NCBI GenBank assembly: GCA_905207235.1
Contig: CAJLKN010000014.1
Span: forward strand, 1 to 53,314
Direction of reading: 5' to 3'
Source of the DNA: an uncultured Eubacteriales bacterium
Lineage (GTDB): Bacteria; Bacillota; Clostridia; Christensenellales; Borkfalkiaceae
DNA: 53,314 nucleotides
Shown in pieces: positions 14,976-23,248 of this stretch (within the stretch, counting starts at the first letter, position 1; every line of letters starts with the position of its first letter). The notes under the pieces were generated by a model. The model was not told where the DNA came from. It worked only from the letters and a program-made list of their open reading frames with translations, and ran no database searches. The translations under genes were made by a program, and so were the position numbers.

Positions 14976-17516
14976 TTAGCCAAGCGTTACAGATACGCCC
15001 TGCTGATTGTAGGTTCCGGTATATCCCTTGAAGATTATCCAATGGAAGATGGAGTAGAAGTTCTTGGAGTCGGTAAGTTTCGTACCGGTCATACCCTTGA
15101 GGTTCTGCTGCGAAGATGCATCTATTGCAGTCTGTTCAACAGTGCTGAGAGGAAGACCCGTAGGAACTACAGTGTACCAAGGATTTTCTCCGGGGATAAG
15201 CGAAGGATGCTTGATGGTGCCGTTTGCAAGGCTTACAGAAACTTTGGTTGCTTCTGCTGCAGCTCTTTCAGCCGTGCACTGGTTCTCGAAGGACTGATCC
15301 TTAACGCCCATAGGAAGGGTTGTACCGAGAACTTTACGAGCATAGTTGGTGAAGTTGCCGCGAGCCGAGAACGTTGCATTTACGCCGTCAGTTGCAACGA
15401 AACTTGCGAACATTTCGGAAGTTATCGTAGGCGTCATTTCACCCTTGTAAAGAGTACCGGTGTAAAGTTCGTCGTTGAATGTGAAATACTGATCCTTGTA
15501 TTCATCCTTAACAACGTACTGTCCGCCGATCTTTTCAGCTACGGTGTCGATGTTAACATTTGTAACTTTCGTGCCGTACCAGGTACCGTTGGGATTCGTG
15601 TTGCCGTTTGTTGACTGAATACCGAAGGTAGAAAGGATCTGACCATCGTTAGAGAACAGGTAGTCGATGAATGTAAGAACAGCGTTGAGCTTATTCTGGT
15701 CATTAGCTACACTTGCAGCAACTGCGAGACCGGAGGTCTTGGTCGAACGCCAGGATTCGGTAAATCTCATTATCGTATCCTTTGTGCCGTCGCTGTTGTC
15801 GTCCCAACGAGATACAGGTGTGCTTACAGGTGCGAACAGATAATCATCGCTAGCCTGCACGTCGAACATCTGCGTAGTCTGCGTCTGCGAGTAGTCATAC
15901 ATCATGAAGCCTGTGCCGGCCTTATCTTTGCAGTTACCCTTGAGGTCGGAACCGGAAACGTTACCGAGCGTACCGTTGGACTGAACATATTCAGCAACGA
16001 GACCTTCCTTTGCAAGGAGCGCAAAGTTTTCAAGAGCCTGATAGAATGTTGCGTTAGCGCGTGCATCCTGAAGCTGATTGTTAGCGTCGATGTACGTATA
16101 TTCATAACGGGAGTCAGCACCTCTTTCACCATAAAGCTGGCAAGCAAGACGAATGATATCGGGGGTTCTGTCGTTAGTATTGTCGCGGGGGAATATACCG
16201 GTTATTACGGTATCTGCCGAAAGACCAAGGTTGGTAGCGTTGGTCTTAACTATACGAAGCATTGCAACGAGGTCGTCAACGTCCCAAGCGGCGCTGTAAC
16301 CGTTGAACAGGTCGGAACGTGTGGTGTATGCTTTTGCATCGCCATTCTTATATGCTACATCGATGTATGCTCTGTAAAGAGTTGCGAGCTGTTTACCTGT
16401 TGCATTTGCATTCTTAGCAAGTGCAGCATTCATTATATCAACGATATTGCCGCTTTCGCCGCTATAAGCTTCACCAGCTATAGCATTGTATGCAGCGCCG
16501 AGAGCCGTAGTGGTATCTGCAGCTGCAGCCTTGGCAGCGCCATAGTCCTTGGTAAGGGTGAACGTACCGCTTGTGCCGCCCTCAACAGTCGTTTCAACGG
16601 AGTAAGTACCTGTCGTACCCATATAGCCGCCTGCGGAAGTAGTTGATGCGCATGCGCTGCTGAATGTTGCGCCGTCGGAAGTAAGCTCTTTATCAAGAAG
16701 GTCAACGACCCAGTCCTGACGAATGAGGCAATATCTTTCGATATCGTCGTTACCGTCGAAGTAAGGAGCAACGTAAATTTCCTTGCCTTCACCATTTTCA
16801 TCCATACCTTCCTGAAGGAGGGACAGATATACTATGGGGTTAGATTCAAGGAAAGACTTGAAGTTAGGCATCTGATCGAGATAATCACCGAGATTGAGGA
16901 TATCGTCGTTGTTGTTTGCGGATGTAACTGCAACCGAAAGGTCGGTCGTGCAGATATCAACCGTCGTGCCCCACTTCTGCGAATCTTTGAGGTCTGTAAG
17001 GTTTTGCGAAGTTGATTTACCGGTATAACCGCCATCAACGAACGTAACATCAAGAGCTTCGCCTATTGCAGCAAATGCAGGCTTGATTTTATCTGTGGAA
17101 GCCGTATATCCGCCGGGAAGAGTTATACTACCGGTAATTGTATCATAGAAAGCCGCGGTTTCAGCGCTGTTGTGACCTATTGCTATACCTATCTGAGTAC
17201 CGGAAGTATAGTTGAGATCTGCGCCTTCTGCTGTTACTTCGCCTTCTTCACCTTTCAGCAAATCCCAATACTCGCTTGCTCTTGTCCAACCTGCAGCGTT
17301 GTTTGTAATTCTGGTTCCAAGGCCGTAGTTGTTTTTAAGCATGTTTGCAAAACTTGTTGCACCTGCACTGGGTGCTGAATTCCATGAACCGCCAGAAACG
17401 GTATTACCGCCACCAGTCGTCGTGTTATTGTTACCACAAGCGGCAAGCGACATAGCCATGGTTCCTGCCATAACAAACGTAACAGCTGCTACGGCAATTT
17501 TCTTTGTCTTGTTCAT
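14976..17516 (-). CDS. Extracellular solute-binding lipoprotein of the sugar ABC importer
   Basis: The 846-aa protein has a lipoprotein signal peptide: positive start MNKTKK, a hydrophobic core and the lipobox LAAC with Cys27, followed by a Gly/Ser/Thr/Asn-rich linker. The rest fits a large type-1 sugar-binding protein of the LplA kind. At 846 aa it is far longer than most CUT1 binding proteins (400-560 aa), with a Thr/Ala-rich insert around residues 290-380. It is anchored outside the membrane and would deliver oligogalacturonides to the two permeases upstream. Ligand specificity is inferred from the neighbouring enzymes. AAGGAG precedes the ATG. Confidence 0.9.
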   Translation of the reverse strand: MNKTKKIAVAAVTFVMAGTMAMSLAACGNNNTTTGGGNTVSGGSWNSAPSAGATSFANMLKNNYGLGTRITNNAAGWTRASEYWDLLKGEEGEVTAEGADLNYTSGTQIGIAIGHNSAETAAFYDTITGSITLPGGYTASTDKIKPAFAAIGEALDVTFVDGGYTGKSTSQNLTDLKDSQKWGTTVDICTTDLSVAVTSANNNDDILNLGDYLDQMPNFKSFLESNPIVYLSLLQEGMDENGEGKEIYVAPYFDGNDDIERYCLIRQDWVVDLLDKELTSDGATFSSACASTTSAGGYMGTTGTYSVETTVEGGTSGTFTLTKDYGAAKAAAADTTTALGAAYNAIAGEAYSGESGNIVDIMNAALAKNANATGKQLATLYRAYIDVAYKNGDAKAYTTRSDLFNGYSAAWDVDDLVAMLRIVKTNATNLGLSADTVITGIFPRDNTNDRTPDIIRLACQLYGERGADSRYEYTYIDANNQLQDARANATFYQALENFALLAKEGLVAEYVQSNGTLGNVSGSDLKGNCKDKAGTGFMMYDYSQTQTTQMFDVQASDDYLFAPVSTPVSRWDDNSDGTKDTIMRFTESWRSTKTSGLAVAASVANDQNKLNAVLTFIDYLFSNDGQILSTFGIQSTNGNTNPNGTWYGTKVTNVNIDTVAEKIGGQYVVKDEYKDQYFTFNDELYTGTLYKGEMTPTITSEMFASFVATDGVNATFSARGNFTNYARKVLGTTLPMGVKDQSFENQCTAERAAAEATKVSVSLANGTIKHPSLIPGENPWYTVVPTGLPLSTVEQTAIDASSQQNLKGMTGTKLTDSKNFYSIFHWIIFKGYTGTYNQQGVSVTLG

Positions 17517-17601
17517 CGATTTCTCCTTATATTTTTATTTATTTGGTTTTATATTTAATTCGGATTTGCATCCGGACTAACCAATAAACATTCTAGTTTT
17601 T

Positions 17602-18552
17602 TTATTCCTTAACGCCGCCCATATTAACGCCTTTAGCGAAATATTTCTGGATGAAAGGATAAATTACCAATATAGGTATTATTGCACATACAACCATTGC
17701 ATAAACTGCAGATACTGGCGAGAAGCTACCTGTTGAAGAATAGCCATCGAGAATACCTTGCCATCTGGTGCCGTCTTCCGAAGGCTCGTATCTGCTGTTA
17801 TCGGTAAGCTGTGTCCATTCTTCGATGAAGTCTCGGATGTAAACCTGAACGGGCCAGGAATATTTCTGATCTTCACCCATTACTTTATATGCCCAGAAGT
17901 AACCGTTCCAACGCGAAATACCGAAGAACAGTGCGACTGTTGCTATCGTTGCCTTACTCATGGGGATATAAACTTTGAAGAGTACCTGCATTTCGGTTGC
18001 GCCGTCTATGCGGGCAGCTTCTTCAATTTCAGAAGGAACGCCTTCGAACGAGTTACGAAGAAGGATGATGTTTGTAGCATTCATACCCATCGCTATAACA
18101 ACCAACCATTTAAGGTCTGTTATGCCGATGCCTGCAAATATTTCCGCAGTGTTGAGATAGTTGAGATACTGAGGAACGATACCTGCCGAGAACCACATCG
18201 TAAATACGAGAAAGAAGTTCCAACCGTGTCTTCCGAGCAATCTCTTTTTAGAAAGCGCATAGCCGCCGAGTATTGAATAGCCGAGCGCCCAAATTGTACC
18301 GACAAACGTTACAAACAGCGTATTTGAATAATTGATCCAGAACTTTGAATCGACTACGACATATTTGAACGCGCTTATCTGAAAATCTACGGGAAACAGT
18401 ACTACACTGCCCTGCTCAACCGCCGTCATTCCGCTCATTGCCGAAGATATGGCATATATGAGGGGATAAACGCACATTATCGCGAAAACAATCAGAAAGA
18501 AGTAAGCGACAATTCTGAAAATCAGCTCTGAAATTTCTGTTTTTCTTTTCAT
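17602..18552 (-). CDS. CUT1 sugar ABC transporter permease (LplC/MalG-like)
   Basis: The 316-aa protein has six hydrophobic segments and the EAA loop (EEAARIDGATEMQVLFKVYI, about residues 186-205) that docks to the ATPase. The C-terminus KGVNMGGVKE is typical of LplC/YtcP relatives, which handle pectin- or plant-derived oligosaccharides in Firmicutes. It follows the partner permease after 16 bases and precedes the binding-protein gene, from which it is separated by 85 bases holding a small hairpin. Confidence 0.93.
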   Translation of the reverse strand: MKRKTEISELIFRIVAYFFLIVFAIMCVYPLIYAISSAMSGMTAVEQGSVVLFPVDFQISAFKYVVVDSKFWINYSNTLFVTFVGTIWALGYSILGGYALSKKRLLGRHGWNFFLVFTMWFSAGIVPQYLNYLNTAEIFAGIGITDLKWLVVIAMGMNATNIILLRNSFEGVPSEIEEAARIDGATEMQVLFKVYIPMSKATIATVALFFGISRWNGYFWAYKVMGEDQKYSWPVQVYIRDFIEEWTQLTDNSRYEPSEDGTRWQGILDGYSSTGSFSPVSAVYAMVVCAIIPILVIYPFIQKYFAKGVNMGGVKE

Positions 18553-18568
18553 GCTTGTACTTCCTCCA

Positions 18569-19648
18569 TCAATACAGCGATATATCTGCCGCGCTGCGGG
18601 CTATCTTATTTGCGCCGATAACCAGTAACATACCTATAAGGTTGTTCAGCATTTCCGCCGCCATACCATAGGCCTTGCCGGCTTCGCCGAGCGTACCGCT
18701 GCCCGACCAGCTGTTCGACAACGTTGAAACAACCATCGCCACTTCGTAGTTGCCGCTCTTCAACAACAGGAATATCTTTTCATATCCTACCGAAAGCAGC
18801 GAACCTATCTTCATAATAAGCATTATGACGACCGTCGATAAAATACTGGGTATTACCACGTATCTCATTTGGGCCATCTTGCCCGCGCCGTCTATTTGCG
18901 CCGCCTCGTAAGACGTAGGCGAAACGGCAATGACCGCAGCGAAGAAGACTATCGAGTCGTAACCTGCGTGCTCCCACAAGTCTGTTATTACATAAATAGT
19001 TCTGTAATACTGCGTGGTATTGATAAGTCCCTGCGATATAAGTGCGGGATCTGCGCCAAAAAGACCGAACAGGTTAGACAACAGACCGGGCGACTGCGTC
19101 GAACCGCCGATACCTGCAGTTTCTGGACGGAAAAGCATGATTGCAAGCGTCGTAACTATAACCGTCGAAAGGAACTTGGGAAGATATGTGCATACCTGCA
19201 GAATGCTTCTCGCGACGTTCGAACGCACTTCATTGAAGAACAATGCGAGTATTATAGGTGTAGGGAAGCCGAAAAGCAATCCGTAGAACGCGGTTATGAA
19301 AGTATTTCTGAATGCGTTCCAGAACTGCGGCGAAAGCGTAGAACTTGCACCCAAAATCTGCTCGAAATACCTTATACCTGCCCAGTCCTGCTCATTTACC
19401 GTATCGCCGGTAGCAGGGTTTCTGAAGCAGCCTGTAAGCTCGTACATGGGCATGTACTTCCAAAGCAGGTAAACGAGAGCCATAGGAACAAGCATCAGAT
19501 AAAGACGCCAGTCGGTAAGAACCGACCTGAGTATCTCTTTCCCCCTGTTTTTTTCGACTTCGTCCCTGACCGACTGCTCCGGCGACTTATAATAAGTGCC
19601 TGTCAGCTCGTCGTATTCAAGGAAGTCATCATACTTGAGTTTAATCAT
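18569..19648 (-). CDS. CUT1 sugar ABC transporter permease (LplB/MalF-like)
   Basis: The 359-aa protein has a cytosolic N-terminal tail of about 45 residues, longer than usual and charged, then six membrane segments. The EAA loop (YEAAQIDGAGKMAQMRYV) is clear near residue 260. It pairs with the permease encoded directly downstream to form the membrane channel of the importer. The N-terminal tail and an insert after the first segment (FRNPATGDTVNEQD) are unusual relative to LplB. It follows the 251-aa membrane gene in the same operon. Confidence 0.93.
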   Translation of the reverse strand: MIKLKYDDFLEYDELTGTYYKSPEQSVRDEVEKNRGKEILRSVLTDWRLYLMLVPMALVYLLWKYMPMYELTGCFRNPATGDTVNEQDWAGIRYFEQILGASSTLSPQFWNAFRNTFITAFYGLLFGFPTPIILALFFNEVRSNVARSILQVCTYLPKFLSTVIVTTLAIMLFRPETAGIGGSTQSPGLLSNLFGLFGADPALISQGLINTTQYYRTIYVITDLWEHAGYDSIVFFAAVIAVSPTSYEAAQIDGAGKMAQMRYVVIPSILSTVVIMLIMKIGSLLSVGYEKIFLLLKSGNYEVAMVVSTLSNSWSGSGTLGEAGKAYGMAAEMLNNLIGMLLVIGANKIARSAADISLY

Positions 19649-19702
19649 TTAAACTCCCTCCATATCATTGTATTTTATATGGTTAATTATAAATTTATCA
19701 AA

Positions 19703-20458
19703 TCAATCGCGGGGCTCATCACCGGCGTCATCTGCATCGTGCCGTTTGATTTTATCGGCAACCCTGTCATTACGGTATAATTTTGCGTCGTAGTCGTCCA
19801 TTTCCGCGAGCTCTTTAAGCGCTTCATCATCAAGCTCGGTATATCCTTCCCACCTGTACTCTTCGGTATGCTTTACTTTGTTTCCCTGATAGACATTTGT
19901 AAGATAAGTCTTCTGGTCAACCAGCATGCCGTTTATCATTCTGAGAATAAGCATCCCGAGGAATGCAAACGCAACATTGAGCGCTTCGAACGTAAGATTT
20001 TCCGTAAGCGAGTACACAAAGTTATACCCGAAACACAGACAGACTATAACCCGACCCGCCACCAGAATGACATATCCCGCAATGCAATACAGCAAAGTCA
20101 TGAACCAGGAAGATGTCCACTTTTCTTTCGGCACGGCGAGGAAAATGAGCGGTATCAGAACGAGGAAAGCATTGCCTATACAATAAATTATATATTGTTC
20201 GGCCGAGGCTCCGTTCATCCAGCAATACAGCAACCCGTCAGCAACGGGAAAAATTGCTCCCCACCATCCCCATCTTATAAAAATTATGAGAGAAACGAGG
20301 AGCATAACCGAAATTGCGAACGTCATTCCCTGAAACCATCTGCTTATAGCAAAAACGTTTATGGCCTCGCATACGCACATTATCAGAAGAAAAACCAACA
20401 GATCCGCAGTGCGGTACTGCGCATAAGAAATCTGCTTATTTGTACTTTTATTGCTCAT
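19703..20458 (-). CDS. Unknown six-TM membrane protein leading the pectin ABC operon (251 aa)
   Basis: Six hydrophobic segments fill residues 18-180, followed by a 70-residue acidic soluble tail (ELDDEALKELAEMDDYDAKL). The segment FIRWGWWGAIFPVADGL near residue 60 recalls the GxWWGA region of ECF S-components, and six TM segments fit that topology, but no ECF A or T partner is nearby, so this is a weak hint. It is the first gene of the operon. No Shine-Dalgarno is visible, although the mRNA leader should be about 55 bases. Confidence 0.7.
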   Translation of the reverse strand: MSNKSTNKQISYAQYRTADLLVFLLIMCVCEAINVFAISRWFQGMTFAISVMLLVSLIIFIRWGWWGAIFPVADGLLYCWMNGASAEQYIIYCIGNAFLVLIPLIFLAVPKEKWTSSWFMTLLYCIAGYVILVAGRVIVCLCFGYNFVYSLTENLTFEALNVAFAFLGMLILRMINGMLVDQKTYLTNVYQGNKVKHTEEYRWEGYTELDDEALKELAEMDDYDAKLYRNDRVADKIKRHDADDAGDEPRD

Positions 20459-20520
20459 ATCGTTTTACTTAAACAGTTTTTGAACAACGCAAATGTTCCT
20501 ATTTATCATTTAACATTCAT

Positions 20521-20549
20521 ATTATAACATGCACTTTTTAAAAAATCAA
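20521..20549 (-). promoter_or_regulatory. Promoter of the pectin ABC transporter operon
   Basis: On the minus strand TTGATT (20544-20549), a 17-base spacer and TATAAT (20521-20526) precede the 251-aa membrane gene. It is divergent from the methylesterase promoter, with about 23 bases between their -35 boxes, so one regulator could control both. Confidence 0.75.
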
Positions 20550-20572
20550 TATTTATTTTGCAATTTTTACAT

Positions 20573-20600
20573 TGTTTCACAAAAAAACTTGTGGTATAAT
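20573..20600 (+). promoter_or_regulatory. Promoter of the pectin methylesterase gene
   Basis: TTGTTT (20573-20578), a 16-base spacer and TATAAT (20595-20600) precede the start codon by 27 bases. It is divergent from the transporter operon promoter. Confidence 0.7.
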
Positions 20601-20627
20601 ATTTTTACTAAACGAGAGGTGTTTACA

Positions 20628-21596
20628 ATGAAAAATATATACATCAAACCTTCTGACGATATATCGCATATATTGAATAATCTTGACGAAGAAGCCACAA
20701 TATATCTTGCCGAGGGCGTTTATCGCGCCAAAATATGGATTAAAGCCGACGGCGTAAAACTTGTCGGCGCGGGGCGTGAAACAACAAAAATAACCTTTGA
20801 CGATTATGCCAGAAAACCCCATGCGGACGGAGGAGAGTACAATACTTTCCGCACCTACACTCTCTGCGTTACGGGAAAAAACTGCTTTGTTGAAAACCTT
20901 ACCATCGAAAATTCCAACGCTCATCCCGAAAAAGTGGGTCAATGCGTCGCGCTTTCGGTAAATTCGCCGTCGTTTATAGCGAGGAACGTCGATTTGGTAT
21001 CCACTCAGGACACGCTCTTCACCTCGCCATTCCCCGACGACCTTGTGGTAAGATACTCGGGGCTCACGGACGACCCCGCCTACTACGACGGTTTTATTCC
21101 CAGGGAGCAGCTTTACATGCAAGGCGGGGCCGTTCAGATTTTTGAAAACTGCCGCATTTACGGCAGCGTGGACTTCATTTTCGGCTGCGCGGAGGCGTAT
21201 TTCGACAACTGCAAATTAATATCCGTGGGCGACGCGCGCAACACGGGTTACGTAGCCGCGCCCGCTCACAGCCTCAAACAGGACAGAGGTTACGTATTTT
21301 TGAACTGCTCGTTCGAAAGTCAGGGCGCGAAAGACGGCTCGATTTACCTTGCGAGACCCTGGCGCGATTTCGGAAAGTGCGATTTCATTGACTGCTCGCT
21401 CGGAAAACATATATCTCCCCTGCTTTTCGACAAGTGGAACGACACCTTCCGCGACAAGACCTGCCGCTTTGCATACAGCGGGCTGAAAACCTCGCTCCCC
21501 CTCTCGCCCGTGCCCTGGTCGCGCGAAATAAGCGAAGAGGAAAAATGCAGGATAACAGCTCGCTTCAACCAATTAAAAAATTCGATGAACTTCTGA
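20628..21596 (+). CDS. Pectin methylesterase (carbohydrate esterase family 8), cytosolic
   Basis: The 322-aa protein has the CE8 beta-helix motifs in order: GQCVALS (Gln105), TQDTLF (Gln127, Asp128), SVDFIFG (nucleophile Asp182) and LARPW (Arg243). It removes methyl groups from galacturonate in pectin. No signal peptide is present, unlike plant and secreted bacterial enzymes, so it should act on imported methylated oligomers. I chose the ATG at 20628 because GAGAGG lies 8 bases upstream and the promoter ends just before it. It is transcribed divergently from the transporter operon. Confidence 0.95.
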   Translation: MKNIYIKPSDDISHILNNLDEEATIYLAEGVYRAKIWIKADGVKLVGAGRETTKITFDDYARKPHADGGEYNTFRTYTLCVTGKNCFVENLTIENSNAHPEKVGQCVALSVNSPSFIARNVDLVSTQDTLFTSPFPDDLVVRYSGLTDDPAYYDGFIPREQLYMQGGAVQIFENCRIYGSVDFIFGCAEAYFDNCKLISVGDARNTGYVAAPAHSLKQDRGYVFLNCSFESQGAKDGSIYLARPWRDFGKCDFIDCSLGKHISPLLFDKWNDTFRDKTCRFAYSGLKTSLPLSPVPWSREISEEEKCRITARFNQLKNSMNF

Positions 21597-21615
21597 AATG
21601 TTTTGTCTTCCTGAC

Positions 21616-21653
21616 AACGGCGGAGCCGCACATTAATGTGCGGCTCCGCCGTT
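21616..21653 (+). terminator. Hairpin after pectin methylesterase
   Basis: A perfect 38-base palindrome (19-bp arms starting AACGGCGGAG) lies 20 bases after the stop. The T-run is short and interrupted, so it is a strong hairpin with moderate terminator character. Confidence 0.7.
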
Positions 21654-21769
21654 TAACCTTTATGCAAAGAACAACACCGCAAAAGATATTATGGCGCGCC
21701 CTGCGCAAAATTACCCTGCATACGGCAAACAGTTTATTAACTTTAAAATATATTAATATTCCGCGAAAT

Positions 21770-21805
21770 AAAAAAGCCGCCGCGGCGCAAAAGTGCCGCG
21801 GCGGT
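21770..21805 (-). terminator. Terminator of the uxaB-uxaA-uxaC operon
   Basis: On the minus strand an 11-bp GC-rich stem (21776-21786 with 21795-21805) is followed by six T residues, 31 bases after the uxaC stop. Confidence 0.9.
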
Positions 21806-21835
21806 CTTGTTATTTTATTGATTTTTAAGCCGCAA

Positions 21836-23248
21836 TCAGAAACCGAAGTATTCCTTTGCGTTGTTGTAGCATACATCTTCGACAATCTTGCCGAGCGTAT
21901 CCATCTCCTCGACGGGATACTGACCGCTTTCTACGAGATGACCGAGCATCTGGCAGAGCAGACGTCTGTAATATTCATGGCGGGGATATGCCAGGAAGGA
22001 ACGCGAGTCGGTGAGCATGCCGACGGACTGCGCGATCAAGCCGACCTGCATTAAAGTTTCGAGGTTCTGGCGCATGCCGTCGAGCTGATCGAGGAACCAC
22101 CATGCCGTGCCGACCTGCACTCTGCCCTTTACGCCCTCTTTCTGGAAGCAGCCTGCAAGAACTGTGAGCGCATAGTTGTCGCGGGGGTTGAGGCAGTAAA
22201 GTATGGTCTTGGGAAGAGCGTCCTGTTCGTCGAGCGCGCCGAGCAGTGCTGAAAGTTTTTCCATATACACTGCGTCTTCGATTGCATCGAAACCTGTGTC
22301 GGGTCCGATTTTTTTGAGCATGGACTTGGAGTTGTTGCGCAGAGCGCCGATGTGGTACTGCTGAACCCAGCCGTACTTGGTGTACTGCTTGCCGAGGAAC
22401 AGAAGGATGTAGCCCTTGTACTTATCCTGCTCTTCCTGCGAAATCTTTTCGCCTTTAAGTCCTTTGAGGTAAATTGCGTTTGCCTCTTCATACGTCGCGG
22501 GAGCGTAGCAAACCACGTCGAGAGCGTGGTCGGACAGCTTGGAGCCCATGGAATCGAAGAAAGCTATTCTCTCTGCGAGAGCGTCGCAGAAAGCGTTGAG
22601 GTCGTCGAGAGGTCTGCCCACAACCTTGGAAAGCTGACCTACCCAGTCTGCGAACCATGAAAGCTCTACGTTGATTGCCTTGTCGGGACGGAACGCGGGA
22701 CGAACCTTGACCTTCAAGGTCTTGTCTTCGTTCATCTTTTTGTGCCATTCGAGGGAATCGACGGGGTCGTCGGTCGTGCAGACGGTCTTGACGTTGAACT
22801 TTTCCATCATCTTGCGCGCGGTAAGCGTTTCGAGAACTTTGTTTGCCTCGTCCCAGATTTTCTTTGCGTTCTTGGGATTGATGATGTCGGTTATGCCGAA
22901 ATACCTCTGCATTTCGAGGTGGGACCAGTGATAGAGAGGGTTGCCCACAAAATAAGGCATGCTCTCGACAAACTGATAGTATTTTTTATAATCGTCGTCG
23001 GGACCGGAGATGCTGTCCTCCTCATAGCCCCTCGCGCGGAGCGAACGCCACTTGTAGTGGTCGCCGTATCTGTCGCCTGCGCCCAGCCATACTTCCGCGA
23101 GGTTTCTGAACTTCTTGTCCTCGTAGATTTCCTTGGGCTGAAGGTGGCAATGATAGTCTATTATGGGCATCTTTTCGGCGTGCTCGTGAAATAACTTTTT
23201 AGCCGTTTCCGTGTCTAACAGAAAGTCTTTATCCATAAATGCTTTCAT
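21836..23248 (-). CDS. uxaC: Glucuronate/galacturonate isomerase
   Basis: The 470-aa protein matches UxaC in length and content, with the metal-binding DYHCHLQPKEI near residue 33 and a conserved C-terminus (SRSFLAYPRHEYYRRLLC). It interconverts D-galacturonate and D-tagaturonate, or D-glucuronate and D-fructuronate. It is the last gene of the uxaB-uxaA-uxaC operon; its ATG shares one base with the uxaA stop (TAATG), so it is translationally coupled. Confidence 0.97.
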   Translation of the reverse strand: MKAFMDKDFLLDTETAKKLFHEHAEKMPIIDYHCHLQPKEIYEDKKFRNLAEVWLGAGDRYGDHYKWRSLRARGYEEDSISGPDDDYKKYYQFVESMPYFVGNPLYHWSHLEMQRYFGITDIINPKNAKKIWDEANKVLETLTARKMMEKFNVKTVCTTDDPVDSLEWHKKMNEDKTLKVKVRPAFRPDKAINVELSWFADWVGQLSKVVGRPLDDLNAFCDALAERIAFFDSMGSKLSDHALDVVCYAPATYEEANAIYLKGLKGEKISQEEQDKYKGYILLFLGKQYTKYGWVQQYHIGALRNNSKSMLKKIGPDTGFDAIEDAVYMEKLSALLGALDEQDALPKTILYCLNPRDNYALTVLAGCFQKEGVKGRVQVGTAWWFLDQLDGMRQNLETLMQVGLIAQSVGMLTDSRSFLAYPRHEYYRRLLCQMLGHLVESGQYPVEEMDTLGKIVEDVCYNNAKEYFGF

